NCBI GenBank assembly: GCA_965228975.1
Contig: OZ245851.1
Location: 3,534,001 to 3,598,000, forward strand
Source of the DNA: JAJFJD01 sp965228975
GTDB taxonomy: Bacteria > Pseudomonadota > Alphaproteobacteria > UBA8366
Direction: 5' to 3'
DNA length: 64,000 nt
The position numbers and the translations under genes were made by a program. Below are positions 55,739 to 63,947 of the stretch, one piece after another. The first letter of the stretch is position 1. Each line of letters opens with the position of its first letter. The notes below the pieces were generated by a model. It ran no database searches, had not been told where the DNA came from, and saw nothing but the letters and a program-made list of their open reading frames with translations.

Positions 55739-56533
55739 CTAGACCGCCACCGCGGCGGGGATATGCGGATGGAAGCGATAATTCTCCAGCGAGAAATCCT
55801 CGAACCGGAAGGCGAAGATATCCGTCACGTCCGGGTTCAGAGTCATTGTCGGCAACGGATACGGCTCGCGCTGGAGCTGCAAATCCGCCTGCTCCAGATG
55901 GTTCAAGTAAAGGTGCGCGTCGCCGAAGGTATGGATGAACTCGCCCGCTTCCAGCCCGGTCGCCTGTGCCATCATCATGGTCAGCAGCGCATAGGAAGCG
56001 ATGTTGAACGGCACGCCGAGGAATACGTCGGCGCTCCGCTGATAAAGCTGGCAGGACAGCCGCCCGTCCGCCACGTAGAACTGGAACAGGCAATGACAGG
56101 GCGGCAGGGCCATGCTGTCCACATCGGCGACGTTCCAGGCGCTGACGATATGCCGACGCGAGTCCGGGCTCCGCTTGATCTGGTCCACCAGCGCGGTGAT
56201 CTGATCGACCGATCGGCCGTCCGGCGTCGGCCAGGAGCGCCATTGATGACCGTATACCGGACCCAGCTCGCCGGTTTCGTCCGCCCACTCGTCCCAGATC
56301 GACACGCCATGCTCCTGGAGATAACGGACATTCGTGTCGCCGCGCAGGAACCACAGCAATTCGTAAATGATCGACTTCAGATGCAACCGCTTGGTCGTCA
56401 CCATGGGAAAACCGTCGCGCAGGTCGTACCGATTCTGATAGCCGAAGACGCTTAGCGTGCCCGTACCGGTGCGGTCCGTCTTCCGCGCGCCGGTGTCGCG
56501 GATGTGCCGCATGAGATCGTGATATTGTCGCAT
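55739..56533 (-). CDS. thyA: Thymidylate synthase
   Basis: A 264-residue enzyme that methylates dUMP to dTMP with methylene-tetrahydrofolate, exactly the length of E. coli ThyA. The start MRQYHDLMRHIRDTG matches the family N-terminus. The catalytic Cys is in ALPPCHCLFQFYVADG, and RTGTGTLSVFGYQNRYDLRDGFPMVTTKR and NIASYALLTMMMAQATGLEAGEFIHTFGDAHLYLNHLEQ are typical. Its start lies 82 bases inside the end of the rhombosortase-like gene, in another frame. The frame upstream of 56533 stays open but is a shadow. Confidence 0.97.
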   Translation of the reverse strand: MRQYHDLMRHIRDTGARKTDRTGTGTLSVFGYQNRYDLRDGFPMVTTKRLHLKSIIYELLWFLRGDTNVRYLQEHGVSIWDEWADETGELGPVYGHQWRSWPTPDGRSVDQITALVDQIKRSPDSRRHIVSAWNVADVDSMALPPCHCLFQFYVADGRLSCQLYQRSADVFLGVPFNIASYALLTMMMAQATGLEAGEFIHTFGDAHLYLNHLEQADLQLQREPYPLPTMTLNPDVTDIFAFRFEDFSLENYRFHPHIPAAVAV

Positions 56534-57198
56534 GTCGCCAAGTCTACCCGCCGCCGGGCCCCGGTTGAAGGTTGAAGAACGCGGATCGCCGCATCGTCTC
56601 GTGCAATCCATGTCGCCGTAAGACAGCAGAGCATGAGTCCCGCGACATAGCCGGCGAAATGCGCCTCGGTGACCGACGGCAAACTCGATAGCGGCAACAC
56701 CGCACCGGTAGACACGCTTTCTATCGCAATCTTGCCGAGTCCGGCTATCGCCAACGCGGGATACAACCAATCGCCGGAATCGCGCCATTGCCCGTATACG
56801 GCGGCAATGAACAACGTGTTGAGAACACCCGAGAATCCGCAATAACGCTCGAGCCCGGGCAGAGCGAGCCACAACGCCGCGTCGATTACGACGATCCCGA
56901 ACGACACGAGAAGAAGCAGCGTTTTGATGCCGAGTCGCTGAAGCGATTCCAAAACACCGCCGAGAACGACCAAGGCCAACACATTCGCCGCCAGATGCCC
57001 GATGTCGCCGTGTACTAGATGCCCGGTCACGAGACGCCACCATTCGCCGGAATCGATGCCCGCACGGTCATACATCAGCAAATGCGGCTGCGGACCCATC
57101 ACGGCGTAGAGGGCCAGCAGAACCCCCGCCAAACCGGCGGTGAACCAGGGCGGTCGTACGCCGCCCTGGTTCCGACCGCGAGGAACGCGGCCGGTCAT
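56452..57198 (-). CDS. Rhombosortase-like rhomboid intramembrane protease
   Basis: A 248-residue polytopic membrane protease with about six helices. The catalytic dyad is Ser123 in CGFSGVLN and His180 in EAHFAGYVAGLM. The oxyanion HxxxN pair is H68/N72 in IGHLAANVLAL, and GEWWRLVTGHLVH precedes it. Its small six-helix core resembles rhombosortases, which process GlyGly-CTERM tails. Its ATG at 57198 overlaps the stop of the VIT-VWA protein, which carries such a tail, so this is probably its dedicated processing enzyme. The last 27 or so residues overlap thyA; the tail after about residue 200 is polar and may be dispensable. Confidence 0.82.
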   Translation of the reverse strand: MTGRVPRGRNQGGVRPPWFTAGLAGVLLALYAVMGPQPHLLMYDRAGIDSGEWWRLVTGHLVHGDIGHLAANVLALVVLGGVLESLQRLGIKTLLLLVSFGIVVIDAALWLALPGLERYCGFSGVLNTLFIAAVYGQWRDSGDWLYPALAIAGLGKIAIESVSTGAVLPLSSLPSVTEAHFAGYVAGLMLCCLTATWIARDDAAIRVLQPSTGARRRVDLATCDNITISCGTSATPARGRRTAPVRAR

Positions 57199-59369
57199 TC
57201 CCGATCCTCCTCCCGCCGGCGGCTAAAGTAGATCGCCGCCGAGAAGGCGAACAGCAACGCGAGCCCCAACAGACCGGTCGAGCCACCCCCGCCGCCCGAG
57301 CCGCCGCTGTAGCTGGGCCGTGTCGTCTTGAACATCGGCGCCTTCGTGTCGACCCGCGTAACGCGGACCGGTGCCTTGGCCCGTTGCTTTGCGGCCTCGG
57401 TTTCCGTTGCCCGCCGGACCTGGTTGCGCCGCTCGATGCCGCGCTTGGCGAAGACCTCGTCCCGCACCACGACCATCGACGTATAGGGCGTGACCAACCC
57501 GTATTCGACGCCAAGCTCGGTCACGACTTGCTTGCGATCGCTGTTCTCGCCGAAATCGTCGATGTCCTGCAGTTGCGCCTCGATCGCCGAGAAGGCCCAC
57601 AGGCGTTCCACCTCCGGATTCAAATTGGCGGACCTGGGAAAATCGAAACGGGTGGTGTAGGCCGTCGGCGTGCCGGAGATCAGCCCGGACAGCGTCACCT
57701 TCGCCTCGCCGTCGCCCCGATACTTACCGAACACGACCAGCTGCTCGCCCCGGTAGAGGCTACCCAGCCGCTCCGGCGTGAGGTCGCTGGTGCGAACGCC
57801 GCTGATCTTGATCCCGACCTTATGCAGCGCCTGGTGGGTCACCTTCGATGTCGCGGACATCACCGCGCCCACGATATCGTCGCTGTTCGAGATGCTGATC
57901 GACGTGCCGCCCGACGCCCGTGTCATGCCGGTTAGCAAGGGCCGGTTGGCGCTGTTGCCCATCACGAAGGTGAACAGTCGCACGTCCGCGTTGCGCACCA
58001 GCTTGAGGAACGCCTTCTTACGCGTCTCGCCGACATTGGCGACGCCATCCGTCACAAGCAGAATCGCGGTGGTGCGGTCCGCCTCGACGAAGTTGAGGCC
58101 GAGCTTGAGGCCATCGAACAGGTTGGTGCCCCGGTTCGGCTGCACGGTGTCCAGCAGCGCGACCGCCTTCCTCATATTCTCCGGCGTGGCGGGCAAGAAA
58201 CCCGAGGTGAGTTCCGAGGCCGTCTGGTCGAACAACACGATCCGGAACCGGTCGACCGGGCGCAGCTTTGAAATGCCACGGGCAACGCCATCTGTCAGGG
58301 TATGGAACTTTCGTTTCATGGACCCGGACTTGTCGAGTACGAAGACCCAGTCTTTCCCCTCGACGATCGGCTTTAGATCGTCGCCGGGCGTCAGAACCAT
58401 CATGAAGGTCCCCGGCTTGTCCGGATCCGGACGATGCGCCACCAGGTCGACGCTACCCGGCAGGTTCTCGGCCTGACGCCAATAGACGACGATATCCGTA
58501 TCGAGACGGAAAAGCGGCGTTGCCACGCGCGGCGCCGCCCGGATCGGCGTCACCGCCTCGCCTTCGTCGATCGTGCGCGTCGGTCGCGTCGGCACGGCGA
58601 CGACCTTGTCATCGCGGTCCGAGACGGCATCCGCCGCGGCTGGCGACGGCGCAACCGATTTTCCGCCGCGATTGTCCATGTGGACGCGCCATTCCCGATC
58701 GGACACCTGCGTGACAACCGCCTGCGGATGTTTCGGCAGCCGCACCGCTGCGACCGGATAGGACGAACGCAGTTGAAGGTCGAAACTGAACTGCCCCACG
58801 ACCTTGTCGTTCGCCGTCCAGAAGGCGAGCTTCGCATCGTCGACGCCCCCCTCCTCCAGCGGATAGACATACCGGCCGATGCTCGTGTCGATATGCGCCG
58901 GCTGGATATAGGTCAGTCGAACGCGTACGTCCTTGCCGGCCCTCACCGGCGTCACCGAAATGTCGAAGGTCTTGTGCGAATCCTGCTCGGTCAGGGCCGC
59001 CTCGCGTCCGGCTTTCTTTTCCTCCTCGTAGACCTCGCGCGCCTTCTTTTTGGCCAGCACCTCGCCGGTCACCGGCTTCCCGTCGATCCAATAGGTGAAA
59101 CCCGACACCGCTGCCTTCTTCGGCACCGGGAAGGAATAGATCGCCTCGAAATCCTTGCCATGCGGATTCCGGAATACCTGTTCCACCGCGGTGATCGCAT
59201 AGCCGTCTTCGACCGTCACGCGGACGGCCTGATCCTGGATCACCAACGGCGGCGTGGCGCCGTCCGCCGGGCTCATCAATCCGGCCGCGGAGGAGTCCGC
59301 TGCGGAAATCGCCGCGCCCGCGAGAATTCCAGCGGAAAGCAGCGCATATCGCCAAATTCGAGTCATCAT
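57195..59369 (-). CDS. VIT/VWA surface protein with GlyGly-CTERM-like tail
   Basis: A 724-residue exported protein. A signal peptide (RYALLSAGILAGAAISAA) leads into a VIT domain (about 35-240; PHGKDFEAIYSFPVPKKAAVSGFTYWIDGKPV) and a VWA domain with a MIDAS motif D346-K-S348-G-S350 and the later ATDG-type Asp in LVTDGVANVG. The C-terminus has SGGSGGGGGS, then a hydrophobic helix, then SRRREEDRE: the layout of a GlyGly-CTERM sorting tail. It resembles the marine proteobacterial sortase-target family, but the partner gene next door is rhombosortase-like and no sortase is seen. ATG 59369 has AAGGAG upstream; the frame is open to 59399. Confidence 0.88.
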   Translation of the reverse strand: MMTRIWRYALLSAGILAGAAISAADSSAAGLMSPADGATPPLVIQDQAVRVTVEDGYAITAVEQVFRNPHGKDFEAIYSFPVPKKAAVSGFTYWIDGKPVTGEVLAKKKAREVYEEEKKAGREAALTEQDSHKTFDISVTPVRAGKDVRVRLTYIQPAHIDTSIGRYVYPLEEGGVDDAKLAFWTANDKVVGQFSFDLQLRSSYPVAAVRLPKHPQAVVTQVSDREWRVHMDNRGGKSVAPSPAAADAVSDRDDKVVAVPTRPTRTIDEGEAVTPIRAAPRVATPLFRLDTDIVVYWRQAENLPGSVDLVAHRPDPDKPGTFMMVLTPGDDLKPIVEGKDWVFVLDKSGSMKRKFHTLTDGVARGISKLRPVDRFRIVLFDQTASELTSGFLPATPENMRKAVALLDTVQPNRGTNLFDGLKLGLNFVEADRTTAILLVTDGVANVGETRKKAFLKLVRNADVRLFTFVMGNSANRPLLTGMTRASGGTSISISNSDDIVGAVMSATSKVTHQALHKVGIKISGVRTSDLTPERLGSLYRGEQLVVFGKYRGDGEAKVTLSGLISGTPTAYTTRFDFPRSANLNPEVERLWAFSAIEAQLQDIDDFGENSDRKQVVTELGVEYGLVTPYTSMVVVRDEVFAKRGIERRNQVRRATETEAAKQRAKAPVRVTRVDTKAPMFKTTRPSYSGGSGGGGGSTGLLGLALLFAFSAAIYFSRRREEDRE

Positions 59370-59389
59370 CGCACATCTCCTTTCGCATA

Positions 59390-59408
59390 AAATGAACATT
59401 GTTCATTT
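59390..59408. repeat. Palindrome 1, AAATGAAC-ATT-GTTCATTT
   Basis: A perfect 19-bp palindrome with 8-bp arms and a three-base centre, about 20 bases upstream of the VIT-VWA start codon and overlapping its longer open frame. It is the first of three related palindromes in the gap before ssrA, and its position suits a repressor operator. Confidence 0.85.
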
Positions 59409-59491
59409 GAAGAGCCGGCGATCCCAAATGGTGCCCGTCGACCGAACCAAACCGCGGCAACCAGTCCTATTTCGGCATCTGCCGACAATAA

Positions 59492-59508
59492 AATGAACGT
59501 TGTTCATT
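59492..59508. repeat. Palindrome 2, AATGAAC-GTT-GTTCATT
   Basis: A 17-bp palindrome with 7-bp arms, the second of the set. Its centre lies 101 bases from that of palindrome 1 and 53 bases from that of palindrome 3. Confidence 0.85.
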
Positions 59509-59543
59509 AAATCATGCCGGAATCCATTGCCTGGAGTCAAGAT

Positions 59544-59562
59544 AAATAAACATTGTTCATTT
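59544..59562. repeat. Palindrome 3, AAATAAAC-ATT-GTTCATTT
   Basis: A 19-bp palindrome matching copy 1 except for one arm mismatch (A for G at 59548). It lies just upstream of the ssrA region, so a bound regulator could affect both directions. Confidence 0.82.
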
Positions 59563-59689
59563 AATGCTTTTGGCCGATATGGCCTTTCCAGCGGGCGAAA
59601 TGGGGCGAGAACGGCTGCAAACGGCGCGATTCCAGCGCTTCCGCGCAGACAGGCCTTTATATAAGGGGCGGAAAACCCTATATTTCTTG

Positions 59690-59990
59690 TGTCGGGAAAC
59701 CGACTATGGCGCTAAATGGCCTCGTGAAATAAGCGCAGCGGACCCGGGGGCGGTACCCGGCGCCTCCACCATCATTCGGACCCGGTTGGGTTTGGGCATG
59801 GGGGCGAAATAGGATCGACGCGCGTGGTAAAGACTTGGTTTGTGCCCGGCATGGTACCACCGTTATCGGGCTATTTCGCTAATTGCGAATGACAACTATG
59901 CGGGCGAAGCCCGCCTCGCTGCTTAATCTAATTAAGTAAGCGCGGTCCGGGGGGCACCGGGCAACAGAAGCCCCCCAACCTTTCGGCGCG
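59690..59990 (+). ncRNA. ssrA: Permuted two-piece tmRNA (ssrA), tag ANDNYAGEARLAA
   Basis: Transfer-messenger RNA that rescues stalled ribosomes. The acceptor piece comes first: T-stem CCGGG (59744-59748) / CCCGG (59756-59760) with loop GGCGGTA, acceptor strand CGCCTCC (59761-59767), discriminator A and CCA (59769-59771). After a short intervening segment the coding piece begins GGGGGCG (59800-59806), which pairs with CGCCTCC through a G-U third pair, the alanine identity element. The tag reads GCG AAT GAC AAC TAT GCG GGC GAA GCC CGC CTC GCT GCT TAA (59885-59926), giving ANDNYAGEARLAA. A GGGGGG/CCCCCC hairpin at 59949-59976 ends the coding piece. The outer limits are approximate. Downstream is sspB. 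Confidence 0.93.
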
Positions 59991-60044
59991 TGGCTTTCCG
60001 CACTTGATGGGACGTATGACTATGATAGAACCGGTCCCTACACC

Positions 60045-60533
60045 ATGACGGAAGACTTACTTCAATACGATCGGCTGGTTGAGCGGGCGTTGAAAAACGT
60101 CGTTCGCGAAGCGCTGACTTTTGTGTCCGAACACGGCTTGCCCGGCGCGCACCATCTGTATGTCACGTTCCGCACCGATCATCCGGATGTCACGTTGTCC
60201 GACGAGCTTCGCGAGAAGTATCCGTTGGAGATGACGATCGTCCTGCAGTATCAGTTCTGGGACTTGATCATCGGCGAAGACCAATTCGAGGTGACGCTCA
60301 GCTTCAACGACCGCCACCAACGGCTCGTCGTGCCCTTCTCGGCGGTCAATGCATTCGCCGATCCGTCGGTGAACTTCGCACTACAATTCCAGCCGGCCGA
60401 GGCGGCCGCGCAGAACGACGATACGGCCGGCCAACCGGCCGAGGCCGCCGGCGACGGCGCCAATACCAGCGGCGATTCCGCCGACAGCCCCACCGACAAC
60501 ATCATCCCCCTGGACACCTTCCGCAAGGACTAG
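60045..60533 (+). CDS. sspB: SspB-family ClpXP adaptor (alphaproteobacterial type)
   Basis: A 162-residue adaptor that hands SsrA-tagged proteins to ClpXP. The folded N-terminal part contains YVTFRTDHPDVTLSDELREKYP, ITIVL-type strands (EMTIVLQYQFWDLIIGEDQFEVTLSFNDRHQRLVVPFSAVNAFADPSVNFALQF) and matches alpha-type SspB. A disordered Ala/Gly/Asp linker follows, and the C-terminal NIIPLDTFRKD is a ClpX-docking peptide. It begins about 55 bases after ssrA, so tag and adaptor are physically linked. ATG 60045 is the only sensible start. Confidence 0.92.
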   Translation: MTEDLLQYDRLVERALKNVVREALTFVSEHGLPGAHHLYVTFRTDHPDVTLSDELREKYPLEMTIVLQYQFWDLIIGEDQFEVTLSFNDRHQRLVVPFSAVNAFADPSVNFALQFQPAEAAAQNDDTAGQPAEAAGDGANTSGDSADSPTDNIIPLDTFRKD

Positions 60534-60591
60534 CGCCGTCAGGCCCCAGGGCAACCGTCCCGTAACCGCATCAGGGGAGCCGACAGAGGCG

Positions 60592-61431
60592 ATGGTTCAA
60601 GAGAGTCTGCGTTCGAAGGCAGAGAGATTCCACAAACTCCATACCGACCCGAAATTGTTGGTACTGCCCAATGCTTGGGATGTCGCATCCGCCATGATCC
60701 TGGCCGACGCCGGTTTTCCCGCCATCGCATCGACCAGCGCCGGGGTCGCTTTCTCGCGCGGGTTCCCCGACGGCGAAGCGATCAGCCGGGATGAGATGCT
60801 CGACGAGGTCGCCAAGATGTCGGCCCGGGTCGACATCCCGGTCACCGCCGACCTGGAAGCGGGCTACGGGTCCAGCCCGGAAGATGTCGCCGAGACCGTC
60901 CGCCGCGCGATCGACGCCGGCGCGGTCGGCGCGAATATCGAGGACGGCACGAAGGATGGCGACGAACCGCTGTTCGACTTCGCCCTCAGCGTCGAGCGGA
61001 TCCAGGCGGGCCGCGAGGCGGCCGACAGCGCCGGCATCCCGTTCGTCATCAATGCGCGCACGGACGGCTTCATCCGCGTGGGCCGCGACGCCGCGGTGCT
61101 GGACGACGCGATCAAGCGGGCCAATGCCTACTACGACGCGGGCGCCCGCAGCCTGTTCATTCCGGGCGTCGCCGACGGTCAGACGATCGGCCGCCTGGCC
61201 GCCGATGTCGGCGGACCGATCAATATCCTCGCAGGCCCCAAGACGCCGCCGGTCGCCGACCTGGAGGCCCTCGGCGTGGCCCGGCTCAGCGTCGGCGGCA
61301 GCATCGCCCGCGCGGCGTACACACTGGCGCGCCAGGCCGCCGAGGAGTTACGGGATTTAGGCACCTATCGCTACACCGAAGATACCTACAGCAACCAACA
61401 GCTGAACGAACTGCTCGGGCCGGACGACTAG
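60592..61431 (+). CDS. Isocitrate lyase/PEP mutase superfamily protein
   Basis: A 279-residue TIM-barrel enzyme of the ICL/PEP-mutase superfamily, acting on 2-hydroxy- or phosphono-carboxylates with Mg. Readable blocks are VLPNAWDVASAMILADAGFPAIASTSAGV, TADLEAGYGSSPEDVAETV (metal and catalytic loop), GANIEDGTKDGDEPLFD and VINARTDGFIRVG. The short lid and length point to the oxaloacetate-hydrolase/carboxyvinyl-phosphonate-like subgroup, not to classical isocitrate lyase. It sits between sspB and an SDR gene. The exact substrate is unknown. Confidence 0.85.
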   Translation: MVQESLRSKAERFHKLHTDPKLLVLPNAWDVASAMILADAGFPAIASTSAGVAFSRGFPDGEAISRDEMLDEVAKMSARVDIPVTADLEAGYGSSPEDVAETVRRAIDAGAVGANIEDGTKDGDEPLFDFALSVERIQAGREAADSAGIPFVINARTDGFIRVGRDAAVLDDAIKRANAYYDAGARSLFIPGVADGQTIGRLAADVGGPINILAGPKTPPVADLEALGVARLSVGGSIARAAYTLARQAAEELRDLGTYRYTEDTYSNQQLNELLGPDD

Positions 61432-61481
61432 ACGACCGCAACCGGCAGACTCACAGAAGACACGAAAGGGAGCTCCCGATC

Positions 61482-62219
61482 ATGAGCAACGTGACCATCG
61501 TTACCGGCGGCAGCCGGGGAATCGGCGCCGCGACAGCGCGGCTCTGCGGTGAACATGGGCATGCCGTTTGCGTCGCCTACCGGTCGGAAGCCGATCTTGC
61601 AAACGCCGTCGTCGCCGACATCGAGAAAGCCGGCGGCAAGGCCATCGCGGTACAGGCCGATACGTCCGTCGAAGCCGATATCGTGCGGATGTTCGACGCC
61701 ACGACCGAAGCCCTCGGCCCGGTCACGGGTTTGGTCAATAACGCCGGGATTCATGGCCCGCGCGGACGGCTCGAAGCGCTTGGCGCGGACGACATCGCCG
61801 CGGTGCTGCAAGTCAATGTCGCGGGGTATTTCTTGTGCGCCCGCGAGGCCGTGCGCCGAATGTCGACGAAGCACGGCGGCAAAGGCGGCTCGATCGTCAA
61901 TATCTCCTCCGGATCGGCCAACATCGGGTCACCCGGCGAAGGCGTCCTCTATGCCGCATCCAAAGGCGCGGTCAACTCGCTGACCATCGGACTGGCCCAA
62001 GAGGTCGCTGGCGAGGGTATTCGCGTGAACACGGTCAGCCCGGGGCTCACCGTCCCCGGCATGCCGCCGCAGGACAAGGTCGACGAGATCGCGCCGAAGC
62101 TGCCGATGGGCCGGGCCGGCCGGCCGGAGGAAATCGCCGAGGCGATCTGCTGGTTGCTCTCGGACAAAGCGTCCTACACGTCGGCGGCGAATGTCCGGGT
62201 CGGCGGCGGGCGCCCTTGA
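61482..62219 (+). CDS. Short-chain dehydrogenase/reductase
   Basis: A 245-residue NAD(P)-dependent classical SDR. The cofactor motif is TGGSRGIG (about 8-15) and NNAG is present. The catalytic Ser is in NISSGSANIGSPGEG and the Tyr-Lys pair in YAASKGA. After the nucleotide loop the AYRSEADL segment suggests NADP preference. FabG-like enzymes in this group reduce 3-oxo groups, but no fatty-acid synthesis genes are near, so the substrate is open. It starts 50 bases after the ICL/PEPM gene and precedes fumarase. Confidence 0.88.
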   Translation: MSNVTIVTGGSRGIGAATARLCGEHGHAVCVAYRSEADLANAVVADIEKAGGKAIAVQADTSVEADIVRMFDATTEALGPVTGLVNNAGIHGPRGRLEALGADDIAAVLQVNVAGYFLCAREAVRRMSTKHGGKGGSIVNISSGSANIGSPGEGVLYAASKGAVNSLTIGLAQEVAGEGIRVNTVSPGLTVPGMPPQDKVDEIAPKLPMGRAGRPEEIAEAICWLLSDKASYTSAANVRVGGGRP

Positions 62220-62280
62220 CGCGACCGGCTTTTTGCCGACTCTTACGCCCGCGCACAACCGGTTTCGTGGAAAGAGAATG

Positions 62281-63897
62281 ATGAGCGAGCAAACTTTCGA
62301 ATACCATCCGATGTTCCCCCTCGGCGCGGACAAGACCGAGTATCGGAAACTGACCAGCGACCATGTCGGCACCGCCACCTTCAACGGCTCGGAAGTCCTG
62401 ACCGTCGATCCGCGGGCATTGACCGAGTTGGCGGCCGAAGCCTTCAAGGACATCAATCACCTGCTGCGGCCGGGCCATCTGAAACAGCTCGCGAGTATCC
62501 TCGACGACCCGGAAGCGTCGGACAACGACCGCTTCGTCGCCTATGACCTGCTCAAGAATGCCAACATCGCGGCGGGTGGCATCCTACCCATGTGCCAGGA
62601 TACCGGCACCGCGATCATCATGGGCAAGAAGGGCCAGAAGGTTTGGACCGGCGGCGGCGACGAAGAAGCGCTCTCGAAGGGTGTGTTCGACAGCTACACC
62701 CAATTGAACCTGCGCTACAGCCAAGTCTCGCCGGTGACGATGTTCGAGGAAACCAACACCCGCAACAACCTGCCGGCGCAGGTCGATCTCTACGCCGACG
62801 AGGGTGACGCCTACAAATTTCTGTTCATCGCCAAGGGCGGCGGATCGGCCAACAAGAGCTTCTTGTTTCAGTCGACGCCATCGACGTTGACGCCGGAACG
62901 GCTTGTAGCCTTCCTCGACGAGAAGATCCGCACCCTCGGGACCGCCGCCTGCCCGCCCTACCACCTCGGCATCGTCATCGGCGGCACCTCGGCGGAACAG
63001 AATCTCAAGACGGTGAAGCTGGCGAGTTGCCGCTACTACGACAATCTGCCGACGGAAGGCGGCGACAGGGGCCAGGCCTTCCGCGATGTCGCGTTCGAGC
63101 AGGAAGTGCACAGGCTGACGCAGCAGATGGGAATCGGCGCGCAGTTCGGCGGCAAGTATTTCTGCCATGATGTCCGCGTCATTCGCCTACCGCGGCACGG
63201 GGCAAGCCTGCCGATCGGTCTCGGCGTCTCCTGTTCGGCGGACCGGCAGATCCTCGGCAAGATTACCCGCGACGGCGTGTTCCTGGAAAAGCTGGAAACC
63301 GACCCGGCCAAATACATGCCGGATGTGACGGATCAGGATTTGGAAGGCGATGTCGTCGATATCGATTTGCAGCGGCCCATGTCCGATATTCTCGGCACGC
63401 TGACCCAACACCCGGTGAAGACGCGTCTTTCGTTGACCGGCACGATCATCGTCGCGCGAGATGCGGCTCATGCGCGATTGGAAGCGATGCTGGACAAGGG
63501 CGAGGACCTGCCGAAGTACTTCAAGGACCATCCGATCTATTACGCAGGGCCGGCTAAGACGCCGGAGGGCTATGCCTCAGGATCATTCGGGCCGACCACG
63601 GCGGGACGCATGGATGCATTCGTCGAACGTTTCCAGGCGGCCGGCGGATCGATGGTGATGCTGGCCAAGGGCAACCGCTCCGACGTGGTTCGGCAGTCCT
63701 GCCAGGCGCATGGCGGTTTCTATCTCGGGTCGATCGGCGGGCCGGCAGCGCGCCTCGCCCTCGATTGCATCAAGAAGGTCGAATGTATCGAGTTCGAAGA
63801 CCTCGGCATGGAAGCGATCTGGCGTATCGAGGTGGAGAACTTCCCCGCCTTTATCGTGACCGACGACAAAGGGAACGACTTCTTCCGCGACCTCTAG
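62281..63897 (+). CDS. Class I fumarate hydratase (Fe-S)
   Basis: A [4Fe-4S] fumarase of about 538 residues that interconverts fumarate and malate. The cluster ligands are readable as LPMCQDTGTAI, TAACPPYHLGIVIGGTSAEQNL and GVSCSADRQIL. Other family blocks are KYFCHDVRVIRLPRHGASLP and GPTTAGRMDAFVERFQAAGGSMVMLAKGNRS. ATG 62281 (MSEQTFEYHPMFPLG) or the adjacent ATG 62278 is the start, with GGAAAGAG upstream; the frame is open to 62191 but that part overlaps the SDR. This oxygen-sensitive class suits low-oxygen nitrate respiration. Confidence 0.94.
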   Translation: MSEQTFEYHPMFPLGADKTEYRKLTSDHVGTATFNGSEVLTVDPRALTELAAEAFKDINHLLRPGHLKQLASILDDPEASDNDRFVAYDLLKNANIAAGGILPMCQDTGTAIIMGKKGQKVWTGGGDEEALSKGVFDSYTQLNLRYSQVSPVTMFEETNTRNNLPAQVDLYADEGDAYKFLFIAKGGGSANKSFLFQSTPSTLTPERLVAFLDEKIRTLGTAACPPYHLGIVIGGTSAEQNLKTVKLASCRYYDNLPTEGGDRGQAFRDVAFEQEVHRLTQQMGIGAQFGGKYFCHDVRVIRLPRHGASLPIGLGVSCSADRQILGKITRDGVFLEKLETDPAKYMPDVTDQDLEGDVVDIDLQRPMSDILGTLTQHPVKTRLSLTGTIIVARDAAHARLEAMLDKGEDLPKYFKDHPIYYAGPAKTPEGYASGSFGPTTAGRMDAFVERFQAAGGSMVMLAKGNRSDVVRQSCQAHGGFYLGSIGGPAARLALDCIKKVECIEFEDLGMEAIWRIEVENFPAFIVTDDKGNDFFRDL

Positions 63898-63947
63898 CCG
63901 GAACGGCGACGGTTGCAATCCGCTTCCCCGTGCGTTGAGATCACGGC

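Noticed and set aside
56534..57043. Extension of the thyA frame through the rhomboid gene
   Set aside because: Arg/Ser-rich shadow of the rhomboid; ThyA begins at MRQYHDLM.
59564..59812. An 82-codon plus-strand frame upstream of sspB
   Set aside because: It runs through the tmRNA acceptor and coding pieces, and has no protein family features.
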